64,000 bases of DNA. Origin: Piliocolobus tephrosceles (taxonomy: Eukaryota; Chordata; Mammalia; Primates; Cercopithecidae). The stretch is from assembly GCF_002776525.5 (NCBI RefSeq), contig NC_045439.1:154405330-154469329 (forward strand), in the 5' to 3' direction. Under the pieces are notes generated by a model. The model worked only from the letters and a program-made list of their open reading frames with translations. It was not told the origin of the DNA and did no database searches. Positions 1-12,741 of this stretch are shown in pieces; position 1 is the first letter of the stretch; every line of letters begins with the position of its first letter. Made by a program: the position numbers and the translations under genes.

Positions 1-504
1 TCAAAAAGTGTGGCTCCTAATTCATGCCTCCTAATGCATAAGGCATTGGGTAGAGAATTCCTGGGGCATTGGGTAGAGAGTTCAAAAGCATCTTCCTGTA
101 GCAGAGAATAATTAACTCTACACAAAAGATTGCTCTGGTCTCACCTAACAAATATTAAAAGCAAGACTTAAAAACATTAAACTGTTTCCAAGTAACTTAA
201 CTGTACCCCATAATAAAAACTACATAGTATTTATAGGAATACAAAATTATGACTGCACTCAACAAGGTGAAAGCAATTTCTGATATGCCATCAAAAATCA
301 CATGGCATGCACAGAAGCAGGAAAATAATGGCCCCCTAAAGAGGAGAATGCATGGATTGATTTCAATCTGCATACTATTATTTTAATAAGTAGAAGGGCT
401 TATACTTCTTAATAATAATAAGGCATTTAATACAGTTGTGTACGTAAATACAAAAGTTATTGATAGGGCTTTCAGGAAATAGGTGATTCATGTAAATTTT
501 CTTC

Positions 505-640
505 TCCCTTTAGTAGACATTTAAGTAGCAGTAATTCCATGAGAGCAGGGACTTTGGGTAACATTCTGTATCTCTAGCTTCTAGTCTGACACACAGTAGG
601 CACTTAACACATATTTGTGTAAAAGTGGATGAGCGTGTTA
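505..640 (+). mobile_element. L2 3'-end fragment
   Basis: Reads like a decayed L2 tail: 'ccatgagagcagggac', then a 'cacacagtaggcactt' motif. Divergent. Confidence 0.6.
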
Positions 641-852
641 TGAGTGGAATTTGCACGTTGGACCTGTGTTTCAGCAGATCAATAGAGTAACATAACAAAT
701 AGTTCCAAAGTAAATTTTATCCTTAGACCAAGTAATTCCAATTTTAGGAATATATGTCAAGAATAAAATATGCCCAAACCATAGCTTTACATTGAAGTGT
801 GAATCTTGAAGAGCCACCTGTAGGAGAAAGCTGCATTTGACAGATTTGATGA

Positions 853-1155
853 TTTTTTTTTTTTTGAGGGGGGGGAGACGGAGTGTCACTCTGTCACCCA
901 GCCTGGAGTGCAGTGTCACGATCTCAGCTGACTCCACCTCTGCCTCCCAGGTTCAATCTATTCTCCTGCCTCAGCCTCCCAAGTAGCTGGCACTATAGGC
1001 ACACGCTGCCACGCCCAGCTCATTTTTTGTATTTCAGTAGAGACGGCGTTTCACCACGTTGCCCAGGTTGGTCTCAAACTCCTGAGCTCAGGTAGTCCAT
1101 CTGCCTCAGCCGCCCAAAGTGCTAGGGTTACAGCCGTGAGCCATTGCGCCTGGCC
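853..1155 (-). mobile_element. Alu
   Basis: Full-length antisense Alu from a T run to the head ending cctggcc. T-rich TGATTTT flanks on both sides look like the target duplication. Confidence 0.95.
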
Positions 1156-1440
1156 TGATTTTTTTTTTTTTTTTATTAAGAGAAAAACCCTATCACCTCA
1201 ACTGCGTGTGTTCTTCTACTTTGTTAAACTTTTACATTTATAGTATTAGCTGTCAATGGTTTCAGTTTTGTTTACCAGAAAAGAGGAGTAAGATCCTAAT
1301 AACGGCTTGTCAGTGCCTTCCTGTTTTGTCGCCACACTACCCAGCATAGGTTCTTTCTGGAGATACGGTAGAGTTCAGTGGCTCCTTCCTGATTCTGCAC
1401 TTTTAGTGCTGGTAGAGCTATTTAAAATTTCTTGGCATCA

Positions 1441-1743
1441 GCCAGGCGCAGTAGCTTATGCCTTTAATCCCAGAACTTTGGGAGGCCGAAGTGGGCAGAT
1501 CACCTAAGGTCAGGAGTTTGAGATCAGCCTGGCCAACACAGTGAAACCCCATGTCTACTAAAAATACAAAAATTAGCCAGGTGTGGTGGTGCTTACTTGT
1601 AGTCCCAGCTACTGGGGAGGCTGAGGCAGGAGAATCACTTGAGCCTGGGAGGTGAAGGTTGCAGTGAGCCGAGATCACACCACTGCACTCCAGCCTGGGC
1701 AACAGAGCGAGACACTCTCAAAAACAAAACAAAACAAAAAAAC
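1441..1743 (+). mobile_element. Alu with 10-bp target duplication
   Basis: Full-length sense Alu with a (CAAAA)n tail, flanked by CTTGGCATCA at 1431-1440 and 1744-1753. Confidence 0.96.
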
Positions 1744-2084
1744 CTTGGCATCAAGGTTGTTCCTTCTTCTCATTCTTTTCTGTTTGAAAAGCCTTGAGTT
1801 GGAACTTGGTGTCACCGATGAATTGATGGAACACTGTGACCATACTCTCTTCCAGCTGCTTTGATTTGTTGCACATTTGATCTGAGCCAGAAGTAGCTAA
1901 TCAGAGGGGCTGCACATGCACAGCGAGGAACCCAGAGAGTGCGTGCCACTTTCTGCTTTTCCTGTCACCGACTTTAAGATGCTTCAGGTAGAGCTCACGT
2001 TTCTAGCAGTAGTGATGCCAGTTTTTATTCAGGAAAGAAAGTCCAAAAAGAACAAAAGTAAATTTCTAAAGAATTCATATTATG

Positions 2085-2405
2085 GGCCGGGCGCGGTGGC
2101 TCAAGCCTGTAATCCCAGCACTTTGGGAGGCCGAGACGGGCGGATCACGAGGTCAGGAGATCGAGACCATCCTGGCTAACACGGTGAAACCCCGTCTCTA
2201 CTAAAAATACAAAAAAAAAAAAAAAAAAAAAACTAGCCGGGCGAGGTGGCGGGCGCCTGTAGTCCCAGCAACTCGGGAGGCTGAGGCAGGAGAATGGCGT
2301 AAACCCGGGAGGCGGAGCTTGCAGTGAGCTGAGATCCCGCCACTGCACTCCAGCCCGGGTGACAGAGCGAGACTCCGTCTCAAAAAAAAAAAAAAAAAAA
2401 AAAAA
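2085..2405 (+). mobile_element. AluYR-type element (Old World monkey lineage)
   Basis: Near-intact young Alu with GGCTCAAGCCTG, GGGCGAGGTGGC and GGCGTAAACCC, the changes of macaque AluYR-type consensus sequences. It has two A runs and is flanked by a perfect 17-bp repeat AAAGAATTCATATTATG (2068-2084, 2403-2419). Confidence 0.93.
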
Positions 2406-2483
2406 GAATTCATATTATGCATTGCAAACAATAGTTTCAAAACAGAATCCTCAGGAAAATACTACTTTCTTTGTTTCTTTTTT

Positions 2484-2598
2484 CCACCCAAGCTGGAGAA
2501 CTGGGGTGTGCTCATACTTCACTATAACCCCCAATTTCTGGGCTCAAGCTATCTTCACAGGTAGCAGGGATTACAGGTGCGAGCCACCACACCCTGCA
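2484..2598 (-). mobile_element. Partial old Alu monomer
   Basis: Antisense Alu-like stretch with 'ctgggctcaagc' and 'gggattacaggtgcgagccacca'; only about one arm remains, divergent. Confidence 0.7.
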
Positions 2599-2668
2599 AA
2601 TACTACTTCCTGATATAAGCAAGGCTGGTGTTTGTATGAATTTCTTCCTACATGTTAAAATTTCTGTG

Positions 2669-4801
2669 GAGATACAGCCAGTATCGTACTGAATGGGCAA
2701 AAACTGGAAGCATTCCCTTTGAAAACCTGGCACAAGACAAGGATGCCCTCTCTCACTCCTATTCAACATAGTATTGGAAGTTCTGGCCGGGGCAATCAGG
2801 CAAGAGAAAGAAATAAAGGGTATTCGATTATGAAAAGAAGAAGTCAAATTGTCCCTGTTTGCAGATGACATGAGTGTATATTTAGAAAACCCCATCGTCT
2901 CAGCCCAAGATCTCCTTAAGCTGATAAGCAACTTCAGCAAAGTCTCAGGATACAAAATCAATGTGCAAAGATCACAGGCATTCCTATACACCGATAACAG
3001 ACAAACAACCAAATCATGAGTGAACTCCCATTCACAATTGCTACAAAGAGAATATATTACCTGGGAATCCAACTTACAGGGGATATGAAGAACCTCTTTA
3101 AGGAGAACTGCAAACCACTGCTCAACGAAATAAAAGAGGACACAAACAAATGGAAGAACATTCCATATTCATGGATAGGAAGAATCAATATCGTGAAAAT
3201 GGCCATACTGTCCAAGGTAATTTATAGATTCAGTGCCATCTGCATCAAGCTTCCAATGACTTTATTCACAGAATTGGAAAAAACTACTTTAAAGTTCATG
3301 TGAAACCAAAGGGAGCCCACATTGCCAAGACAATGCTAAGCAAAAAGAACAAAGCTGGAGGCTTCATGCTACCTGACTTCAAACTATACTACAAGGCTAC
3401 AGTAACCAAAACAGCATGGTACTGGTACCAAAACAGAGATATAGACCAATGGAACAGAACAGAGGCCTCAGAAATAACACCACACATCTACAACCATCTG
3501 ATCATTGACAAACCTGACAAAAACAAGAAATGGGGAAAGGAGTCCCTATGTAATAAATGGTGATGGGAAAACTGGCTAGCCATATGTAGAAAGCTGAAAC
3601 TGGATCCCTTCATTACACCTTATACAAAAATTAATTGAAGATGGATTAAAGACTTAAATGTTAGACCTAAAACCATAAAAACCCTAGAAGAAAACCTAGG
3701 CAATACCATTCAGGACATAAGCATCAGCAAGGACTTCATGACTAAAACACCAATAGCAACGGCAACAAAAGCTAAAATAGACAAATGGGATCTAATTAAA
3801 CCAAAGGGCGTCTGCACAGCAAAAGAAACTACCATCAGAGTGAACATGCAACCTACAGAATGGGAGAAAATTTTTGCAATCTATCCATCTGGCAAAGGGC
3901 TAATATCCAGAATCTATAAAGAACTTAAATTTACAAGGAAAAAAAACCACCCCAAAATGTGGGCAAAGGATATGAACAGACACTTTTCAAAAGAAGACAT
4001 TAAGAAGACAATAGACACTTGAAAAAATGCTCATCATCACCGGTCATCAGAGAAATGCAAATCAAAACCACAATGAGATACTATCTCATGCCAGTTACAA
4101 TGGCAATTGTTGAAAAGTCAGGAAACAACAGATGCTGGAGAGGATGTGGAGAAATAGGAATGCTTTTACACTGTTGGTGTGAGTGTAAATTAGTTCAACC
4201 ATTGTGGAAGACAGTGTGGCGATTCCTCAAGGATCTAGAACTAGAAATACTGTTTGACCCAGCCATCCCATTACTGGTTATATACCCATAGGATTATAAA
4301 TCATGCTGCTATAAAGACACAGGCACACGTATGTTTATTGCCGCACTATTCACAATAGCAAAGACTTGGAACCCCCAAATGTCCATCAATGATAGACTAA
4401 GAAAATGTGGCACATATTCACCATGGAATACTATGCAGCCATAAAAAGGATGAGTTCATGTCCTTTGCAGGGACATGGATGCAGCTGGAAGCCATCATTC
4501 TCAGCAAACTATCACAAGGACAGAAAACCAAACACTGCATGTTCTTACTCATAGGTGGGAATTGAACAATAAGAACACTTGGACACAGGGTGGGGAACAT
4601 CACACACCAGGGCCTGTCGTGGGGTGAGGGGTTGGAGGAGGGATAGCATTAGGAGAGATACCTAATGTAAATGATGAGTTAATAGGTGTAGCAAACCAAC
4701 ATGGCACATGTATGCCTATGTAACCTGCGCATTGTGCACATGTACCCTAGAACTTAAAGTATAATAAATAAACCATTAAAAATAGTTAATACAATTTTAA
4801 A
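2669..4801 (+). mobile_element. L1, 5'-truncated, with target duplication
   Basis: About 2.1 kb of L1: the end of ORF2 (reverse-transcriptase thumb onward) and the 3' UTR with its CACATGTACCCTAGAACTTA end and A-rich tail. The ORF2 remnant has several stops and shifts (for example tgg to tga at 3301), so it codes for nothing functional. Flanked by AAAATTTCTGTG at 2657-2668 and 4802-4813. Confidence 0.95.
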
Positions 4802-4891
4802 AAAATTTCTGTGAGGATAAATTTCTAAAACTTGCTTTTTAACAACAAGGGGAATGTTTGAAAGCCAGACATTTTAGTATATCTTTTAGGA

Positions 4892-5189
4892 TTTTTTTTT
4901 TTTTTTTTTTTTCCCAAGACAGGGTCTCACTCTGTTGCTGGAATGCAGTGATGTAATCTTGGCTCACTGCAACCTTTGCCCCCCAGGCTCAAGCAATCCT
5001 CTCGTCTCAGCCTCTTGAGCAGCTGGGACTACACATGTGCACCACCATGCTTGGCTGATTTCTAAAATTTTTTTGTAGTGATGAGTTCTCACTATATTGC
5101 CCAGGCTGGCCTCAAATTTCAGGGCTCACATAATCCTCTTCAGCCTCCCAGAGTGCTGGGATTATAACTGTGAGCCACTATGCTTGGCC
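4892..5189 (-). mobile_element. Old Alu (J-like)
   Basis: Antisense full-length Alu, T run of 18 then divergent body, head ending gcttggcc. Confidence 0.92.
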
Positions 5190-5645
5190 AATTTTACCTT
5201 TGTAATGGTTATGTTCATAGCTCATCAGCTAGTAAGTTTGCACTATTCACTTGTCTTGGATAGTGGTAATTGTTGGAATATTACATTTTGAGATCCATCC
5301 TTAGTTCCTTTTCATCTTTCTCCCTTTTTGAGAGTGGTTTAAGAAAATTCTAATTGAAGATCTCTGCCATTTTTTCTCCTTCCCACTTGTTCTTCTTTGA
5401 GTTCCTTCATTTACTAGAAATTTCTGCTTGCAAACAGAATTCTGTATTTTACATTTTTGCCCTATATTTTTGTCAAGCTTTGTGGGACTAACATGATTTT
5501 CCCCCTTATTTCTCTGTTACCTTATCCCCTTTATGGCACATAGACTACTTACGTTCATTTGTTGATTTTTTTTTAGACTTGTATTCTTGTTCGTTTGCTC
5601 ATTCTTGCATGCATATATTTACGCATTATTCTCATTTCCCTCCTT

Positions 5646-5735
5646 ACTAAATGCACATTTACTAACTGCCTTAGTAACTGCCAGGCACTGCACCAGTCAC
5701 GGGAGTAGTAATAAAAACTGGGCCCTGACAGTTTC
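5646..5735 (+). mobile_element. Possible old dispersed repeat fragment
   Basis: Contains 'actgccaggcactgcacc', a motif of widespread old mammalian repeats. Too short to name the family. Confidence 0.4.
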
Positions 5736-7021
5736 AGTGCTTTACCGAAGGTGTGTACATACAGAAATCATGTTGCCTTCGTGTGGAGCAAGGCGGCATG
5801 GAGCCCCAACAAAGATAAGATCACTATACACCTCAAACAACTGAACATATAATGTGTATCACCCCTTGAGGAAGTAAAAAACCCAGAAGACCAAAAAACA
5901 TTTTGCATCAGTGAACAAAAACCCAGACACGATCAGTGATGCACAAACATCCCCAGAGCAAGATCATTTTGGCACATGGGAGAGGGAACTTGCCTTGACA
6001 CCTGGTGGCCACTTGGTTTTATGTGAAGTTTGGAATCGGCAGAATGTAGGGTTTGTATGTGTCTGCCTTGCTGTACCTTGACCCCGTTGGTGGGGAGCAC
6101 ATTTGTTTGCACATCATTTTCAGGACTGAACTTGGAGTCTCCCCTCTAATTGTATGCCTGATTTTCTGTAATATGTATGCTGTGACAAGAAGCCACAGCT
6201 GCTCCGTTAGTCTCAAAGGACATGACCTGAAAAAGAATAAAAATTACAGTTTGCACTTATTTGCTCTCATTTTTAACAGGAAAGCTAAACAAAAAATTTA
6301 AAAATTCGAATTACTCTGTCATTTGCCCATTTAAATCACAGCTCAGTAGAATAGTGTTTTTCAAAACTAAAAATAAAACCTAATGAGATGAGAAGGCCAG
6401 TTGGACGCGTTATTTTTTTTTTTGTATGGAGACACATATTTCATGTCCATTGGGTTGAATAGGAGAGGGAAGAGGCAGAGAAACAGATAATTTAAAATTT
6501 ACATTGCAGTGTGAGACAGGTGTGTTCAAGGGACAGTATGAACGTCCTAATTAGTCTAATATTATTTTAGAGTTTTCAGCTAAGCTCATAGTGTGCACAA
6601 AAACAAAACAGACTCACAAGCCAACAATGGGGAGAGCAATAAAAGCAAGAAATCTGCTGGATACTTACAGAAATGATCTTGGCATTGGTGGGAAAATGTT
6701 TTGTTACACTGACATAGATTAAAATACTAGCATTATTTGAATAATGTGGTTTTGGAGTTTTTGAATTTAATTTATATGTCATTTAAAGTCTTTGTAGTAT
6801 AGCAGTCAAAAAAGATGCCCATTTTTATGATTTTGTTAATAGATTTTTCATGTTTGTATTTAGAAATTTGGAAGATGTTAAAAATATTAAATGATAATTT
6901 TCTGAACGGTATATTTTCAACTATATAAAAATTAAAATAATATTTAAAAAATATCTGTAAGAATTACATCTCACCTATTTTGCTATTTTGAGTTATATCA
7001 AAATAGCAAAAAAGAATCCCA

Positions 7022-7318
7022 GGCCGGGCGTGGTGACTCACCCAGCACTGTAATCCCAGCACTTTGGGAGGCCGAGGTGGGTGGATCACGAGGTCAAGGA
7101 ATTGAGACCATCCTGGCCAGCATGGTGAAACCCCATCTCTACTAAAAATACAAAACTTAGCTGGGTGTGGTGGCGGGTGCCTGTAGTCCTAGCTACCTGG
7201 GAGGCTGAAGCAGGAGAATCGCTTGAACCAGGGAGTTGGAGGTTGTAGTGAGCTGAGATTGCGCCACTGCACTCCAGTCTGGTGACAGAGCGAGACTCCA
7301 TCTCAAAAAAAAAAAAAA
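7022..7318 (+). mobile_element. Alu
   Basis: Full-length sense Alu from GGCCGGGCG to a 14-nt A tail. Confidence 0.95.
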
Positions 7319-7499
7319 TTCCAAAAGTATTTTCCATAGGCAATTAAAATTAATATTAATCACATTGAATATAAATATTAAATATATTGAATATAAAACA
7401 TTAATAATTTGATTGGAACAAATTAACAGTCACTCTCAAAACAATGCATTGACTAAATATTAATATTGACATCTTTACAGTTGTAAAGTTTCATCCAGG

Positions 7500-7940
7500 A
7501 ATGTTCCACTTTTCCATTTATACCTTTGTCCTTACCTTTGATTACTCCCTTGCTCAAATTTTATGCTCTAGTAACAGCAACTTGCTTGCAGATCCCACAG
7601 TACCTGCATTTTCTCCTTCCTGATTTTGGCTCTTCCTTTAGTTACGGTCTCCTTCTGGCTTTTTGCCTGGTCAGCTCTGTGTTTTCCTTCAGATCAGGTA
7701 TTCACCTCTTCTAGGAAGCCTCACTGACTCTGCCCCAACCTGGATTCGCTATGCTCCCCTTCCCCCTGCCACACACACACAGTGCTCCCATAAGACTTTG
7801 TGTCTGTCATTGTATGTTCTGTAACTGCTTATTTATGTGATCCTTAACTCATTAGGGAATGGCATTAATCTATTTAATTTTATATTTTCAGCACTTAATA
7901 CAGTATCTGGCTCTTAACAGATTTTTGTTAAATGAATAAT
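7500..7940 (+). mobile_element. L2 3' end
   Basis: Contains 'tgtctgtcattgtatgttct', 'gcacttaatacagtatctgg' and 'ttttgttaaatgaata' in L2 order. Divergent. Confidence 0.7.
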
Positions 7941-9312
7941 CAAGGATCTTTCTGTGTAGTTTTGTGTTTTTCTTCATATAGGTCTCACCCATTCTTAAGG
8001 TTTTGTTGCTGGCACGGAGGGGTTACTTTTTTCTCCTTAAAATTATCTGCTTGTTTATTGGTAGTATGTAGGAAAGTTATTGATCTAGTTCTTCTTTCTC
8101 ATCTGTTCTCCTTGGGGGTGAACTAGGTGTGGTTGCACAATTGCTGATGGAGTTGGTGGGCTTTCAACTCCAGGCATTGGACCTGGAAGCTTTGATTATT
8201 TGTATGGTGGTTGTCACCAGCCAAGTTAACTAGCAGTCAACATTTTAGGTGTCAAATTATTAGTGAGACACATACAAGCTTCTTGGTGGACCATATCTTT
8301 TCGAAGTAAATTAGCACCATGAGCATATCACTGTGTGTATAAAATAATAAACGGAGAGAGTGTGACCCCCCTCTAAGTCCTTGAGGAAAGAATTCAGATT
8401 TCCTTTAAATTTCGTTTTTTCTGTTTCATGCAGTCTTCTCTTGTCTTGTTCAATTCAGAGTCTGAGAATAAGGAAAACAGGAGTGTGTCTTCTGTATTTA
8501 TGTTATTAACACACAATAGTGTTTGGCAAATAGTTGTGTTAAAATGTGTGAAAAATGAAAATTAATAAATTAAATAGAAGAATCATTACTTCCGAAGTCT
8601 TTTCCATTTTCCCCTAGAAAGGTAGTAAACAATGTTTATTTTGGTAAAAGCTGTTACATTCTGCTGGAAACTAGAATTTTACTCCATAATTACCCTATGT
8701 TAGAATTGAAAAAAATGTTGAAAGGCACATTGTCTGAAATTCCAATTTGAGAAGTTTGAATGTTACAAGTAGCTTTCAAAATGATGGGAGACAACTCATG
8801 CTTTAGTGAGCACAGTGCCTCCCCTAGAAGCAGACCCTTAGTAACCAGCTATTTCTCAAGTAGGATGGTCCCATAACTTGTCACAGAGAGCATTTGCTTC
8901 CTAACCCTGTATTCATTCTCTCTCTTTCTCTCTGGTAATAGAACCTCTGATTTTTATCTGGTCCCATGGCCACCCCAAAAAAAATTATCTTACATACTTT
9001 GTGGTTTGACAGAACTATGATATATTTCTTATACTTATGATATAGCTCTGTCCAAAAGAGAAATGAGTGGAAATATTCTGTTGTAGTTTCCAGAAAATCT
9101 TAATAGGTAGACTCTGCATGCCTTCTGCCCCTTTTTCTTTAATTATTTTTCTATCTTTCTGTCTGGAATTTTGATGGGATAGCAGGAGCTGTGGTTTTCA
9201 TATTGGACTGTGGCAAGAAGGGCCTCCCCAGGCATGGCAGAGCAATGGGAGGAGCCTGGGCCACTATACCAGCCTTTGACTGCTGGACTCTGTACTTCAT
9301 TTAATTGACAGA

Positions 9313-9958
9313 TGTATTAGTCCATTCTTACACTGCTGTAAGGACATACCCAAGACTGGGTAATTTATAAAGGAAAGAGGTTTAATTGACTCACAGTTCT
9401 GCAGAGCTGCGGAGGCCTCAGGAAACTTACAGTCATGGCGAAAGGGGAAGTAGACATGTTCCTCTTCATAAGGTGGCAGGAGAGAGAAGAATGAGAGCTG
9501 AGTGAAAGGGAAGCCCCTTATAAAACCATCAAATCTCCTTTGGGAGGCTGAGGTGGGCAGATCACAAGGTCAGGAGATTGAGACCATCCTGGCCAACACG
9601 GTGAAACTCGATCTCTACTAAAAATACAAAAAAATTAGCCGAGTGTGGTGGCACACGCCTGTAGTCCCAGCTATTCAGGAGGCTGAGGCAGAAGACTCGC
9701 TTGAACCTGGGAGGTGGAGGTTGCAGTGAACTGAGATCGCGCCACTACACTCCAGTCTGGGCGACAGAGCGAGACTGTGTCTCAAAACAAACAAAAAACC
9801 ACCAAATCTTGTCAGAACTTACTATCACAAGAATAGTATGGGGGAGACCGCCCCCATGATTCAGTTATCTCCCACTGGATCCCTCTCATGACACGTGGGG
9901 ATTATGGGAACTACAATTCACGATGTGATTTGGGTGGGGATAGGGCCAAACCATATCA
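9313..9958 (-). mobile_element. Solo THE1-type LTR (MaLR), split by an Alu
   Basis: Reads TGTATTAGTCC to CCAAACCATATCA on the + strand, the reverse of the THE1 LTR. Both termini are present and flanked by the 5-bp duplication ACAGA (9308-9312, 9959-9963), so this is a solo LTR. An Alu interrupts it at 9537-9794. No internal retroviral genes are present. Confidence 0.93.
9537..9794 (+). mobile_element. 5'-truncated Alu inside the THE1 LTR
   Basis: Sense Alu lacking its first ~35 nt, with a CAAA-rich tail. The duplication (A)ACCATCAAATCT / (A)ACCACCAAATCT flanks it. Confidence 0.93.
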
Positions 9959-10510
9959 ACAGAGATAGGATCTTTTATCTTGTTTGGGCCATGATATACA
10001 GGTACAGGTCTTTGTTACATGCAGCCAGACCTTATCCTGACACACTATACTACAGATCAGTTCTAAGATCTTACGACTTCATTGTCCATCCAAAGATTGA
10101 TCTTTGTATTCTTATTTATTCAGCCTTGTCAAGTCATCTACTCTCATCTTGGAGTTCTGTGTCAGGGTTTGATGCTGGCCTTATTCTGAAGATTGATCTG
10201 AGAATTTTTACAGGCTTAACAGAATAGTCACCAACTGTTTTGGGGAAAACAGCTGTATTCTAAATTCCGGAATGTCATCATCCTTTTCTCATAAAGGCTA
10301 GAATCCCTTTAAGGTACCTTAGTGTATTTGGCATTTCCTTCAACATAATCCATGCAGATGGGGAAGCAGCTTCTTAATGGTGTTGGGAAGATAGGCACAT
10401 CCTATTATGTAGTGCTCAGTGTGGATGTTCGATGCCCAGGGGCTTTTTGGGCCCTACCCTTGGTGAGAAAGCTAATTATAAGTCACTGTTGAGCAGGAGG
10501 AGAGATTTTT

Positions 10511-12741
10511 TATTTTTTTTATTATTATACTTTAAGTTCTAGGGTACATGTGCATAACCTGCAGGTTTGTTACATATGTATACTTGTGCCATGTTGGTGT
10601 GCTACACCCATCAACTCGTCAGCACCCATCAACTCATCCACATTAGGTATAACTCCCAATGCAGTGCTCCCCCCTCCCCATAATAGGCCCCGGTGTGTGA
10701 TGTTCCCCTTCCTGAGTCCAAGTGATCTCATTGTTCAGTTCCCACCTATGAGTGAGAACCTGCAGTGTTTGGTTTTCTGTTCTTGAGATAGTTTGCTGAG
10801 AATGATGGTTTCCAGCTGCATCCTTGCCCTACAAAGGACACTAACTCATCCTTTTTTATGGCTGCATAGTATTCCATGGTGTATATGTGCCACATTTTCT
10901 TAATCCAGTCTGTCACTGATGGACATTTGGGTTGATTCCAAGTCTTTGCTATTGTGAATAGTGCAACAGTGAACATACATATGCATGTGTCTTTATAGCA
11001 GCATGATTTATAATCCTTTGGGTATATACCCAGTAATGGGATGGCTGGGTCATATGGTACTTCTAGTTCTAGATTCTTGAGGAATCGCCATACCGTTTTC
11101 CATAATGGTTGAACTAGTTTACAATCCCACCAACAGTGTAAAAGTGTTCCTATTTCTCCACATCCTCTCCAGCACTTGTTGTTTCCTGACTTTTTAATAA
11201 TTGCCATTCTAACTGCTGTGAGATGGTATCTCATTGTGGTTTTGATTTGCATTTCTCTGATGGCCAGTGATGACGAGCATTTTTTCATGTGTCTGTTGGC
11301 TGTGTGCATGTCTTCTTTTGAGAAATGTCTGTTCATATCCTTTGCCCACTTTCTGATGGGGTCGTTTTTTTCTTGTAAATTTGTTTGAGTTCTTTGTAGG
11401 TTCTGGATATTAGCCCTTTGTCAGATGAGTAGATTGCAAAATTTTTCTCCCATTCTGTAGGTTGCATGTTCACTCTGATGGTAGTTTCTTTTGCTGTGCA
11501 GAAGCTCTTTAGTTTAATTAGATTCCATTTGTCAATTTTGGCTTTTGTTGCTGTTGCTTTTGGTGTTTTAGACATGAAGTCCTTGCCCATGCCTATGTCC
11601 TGAATGGTATTACCTAGGTTTTCTTCTAGGGTTTTTATGGTATTATGTCTAACATTTAAGTCTCTAATCCATCTTGAATTAATTTTCGTATAAGGAGTAA
11701 GGAAAGGATCTAGTTTCAGCTTTCTACTTATGGCTAGCCAATTTTCCCAGCACCATTTATTAAATAGGGAATCCTTTCCCCATTTCTTGTTTTTCTCAGA
11801 TGGCTGTAGATGTGTGGTATTATTTCTGAGGCCTCTGTTCTGTTCCATTGGTCTATATCTCTGTTTTGGTACCAGTACCATGCTGTTTTGGTTACTGTAG
11901 CCTTGTAGTATAGTTTGAAGTCAGGTAGCGTGATGCCTCCAGCTTTGTTCTTTTGACTTAGGATTGTCTTGGCAATGTGGGCTCTTTTTTCGTTCCATAT
12001 GAACTTTAAAGCAGTTTTTTCCAATTCTGTGAAGAAACTCATTGGTAGCTTGATGGGGATGGCATTGAATCTATAAATAACCTTGGGCAGTATGGCCATT
12101 TTCACGATATTGATTCTTCCTATTCATGAGCATGGTATGTTCTTCCATTTGTTTGTGACCTCTTTTATTTGACTACTGGGTACATAACGAAATGAAGGCA
12201 GAAATAAAGATGTTCTTTGAAACCAATGAGTACAAAGATACAACATACCAGAATCTCTGGGACACATTTAAAGCAGTGTGTAGAGGGAAATTTATAGCAC
12301 TAAATGCCCACAAGAGAAAGCTGGAAAGATCAAAAATGGACACTCTAACATCACAATTAAAAGAACTAGAGAAGCAAGAGTAAACACATTCAAAAGCTAG
12401 CAGAAGGCAAGAAATAACTAAGATCAGAGCAGAACTGAAGGAGATAAAGACACAAAAAACCCTCCAAAAAATCAATGAATCCAGGAGTTGGTTTTTCGAA
12501 AATATCAACAAAATTGATAGACCGCTAGCAAGACTAATAAAGAAGAAAAGAGAGAAGAATCAAATAGACGCAATAAAAAATGATAAAGGGGATATCACCA
12601 CCGACCCCACAGAAATACAAACTACCATCAGATAATACTATAAACACCTCTACGCAAATAAACTAGAAAATCTAGAAGAAATGGATAATTTCCTGGACAC
12701 TTAAAACACTCTCCCAAGACTAAACCAGGAAGAAGTTGAAT
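10511..12741 (-). mobile_element. L1 with 5' inversion
   Basis: Main part 10511-12170 is a - strand L1 3' end (ORF2 C-terminus and 3' UTR, T tail at 10506-10523). From about 12171 to 12741 the sequence is L1 ORF2 from further upstream but in + orientation. The whole is flanked by AGGAGGAGAGATTTTT (10495-10510, 12742-12757), so it is one insertion event. Reading frames are incomplete and non-functional. Confidence 0.95.

Noticed and set aside
2512..3072. 186-codon frame on the - strand
   Set aside because: Antisense of the L1 ORF2 remnant and an Alu fragment; not a gene.
10746..12105. Several 110-196-codon frames with reverse-transcriptase-like wording
   Set aside because: Pieces of the broken L1 ORF2 at 10511-12741; no complete protein.
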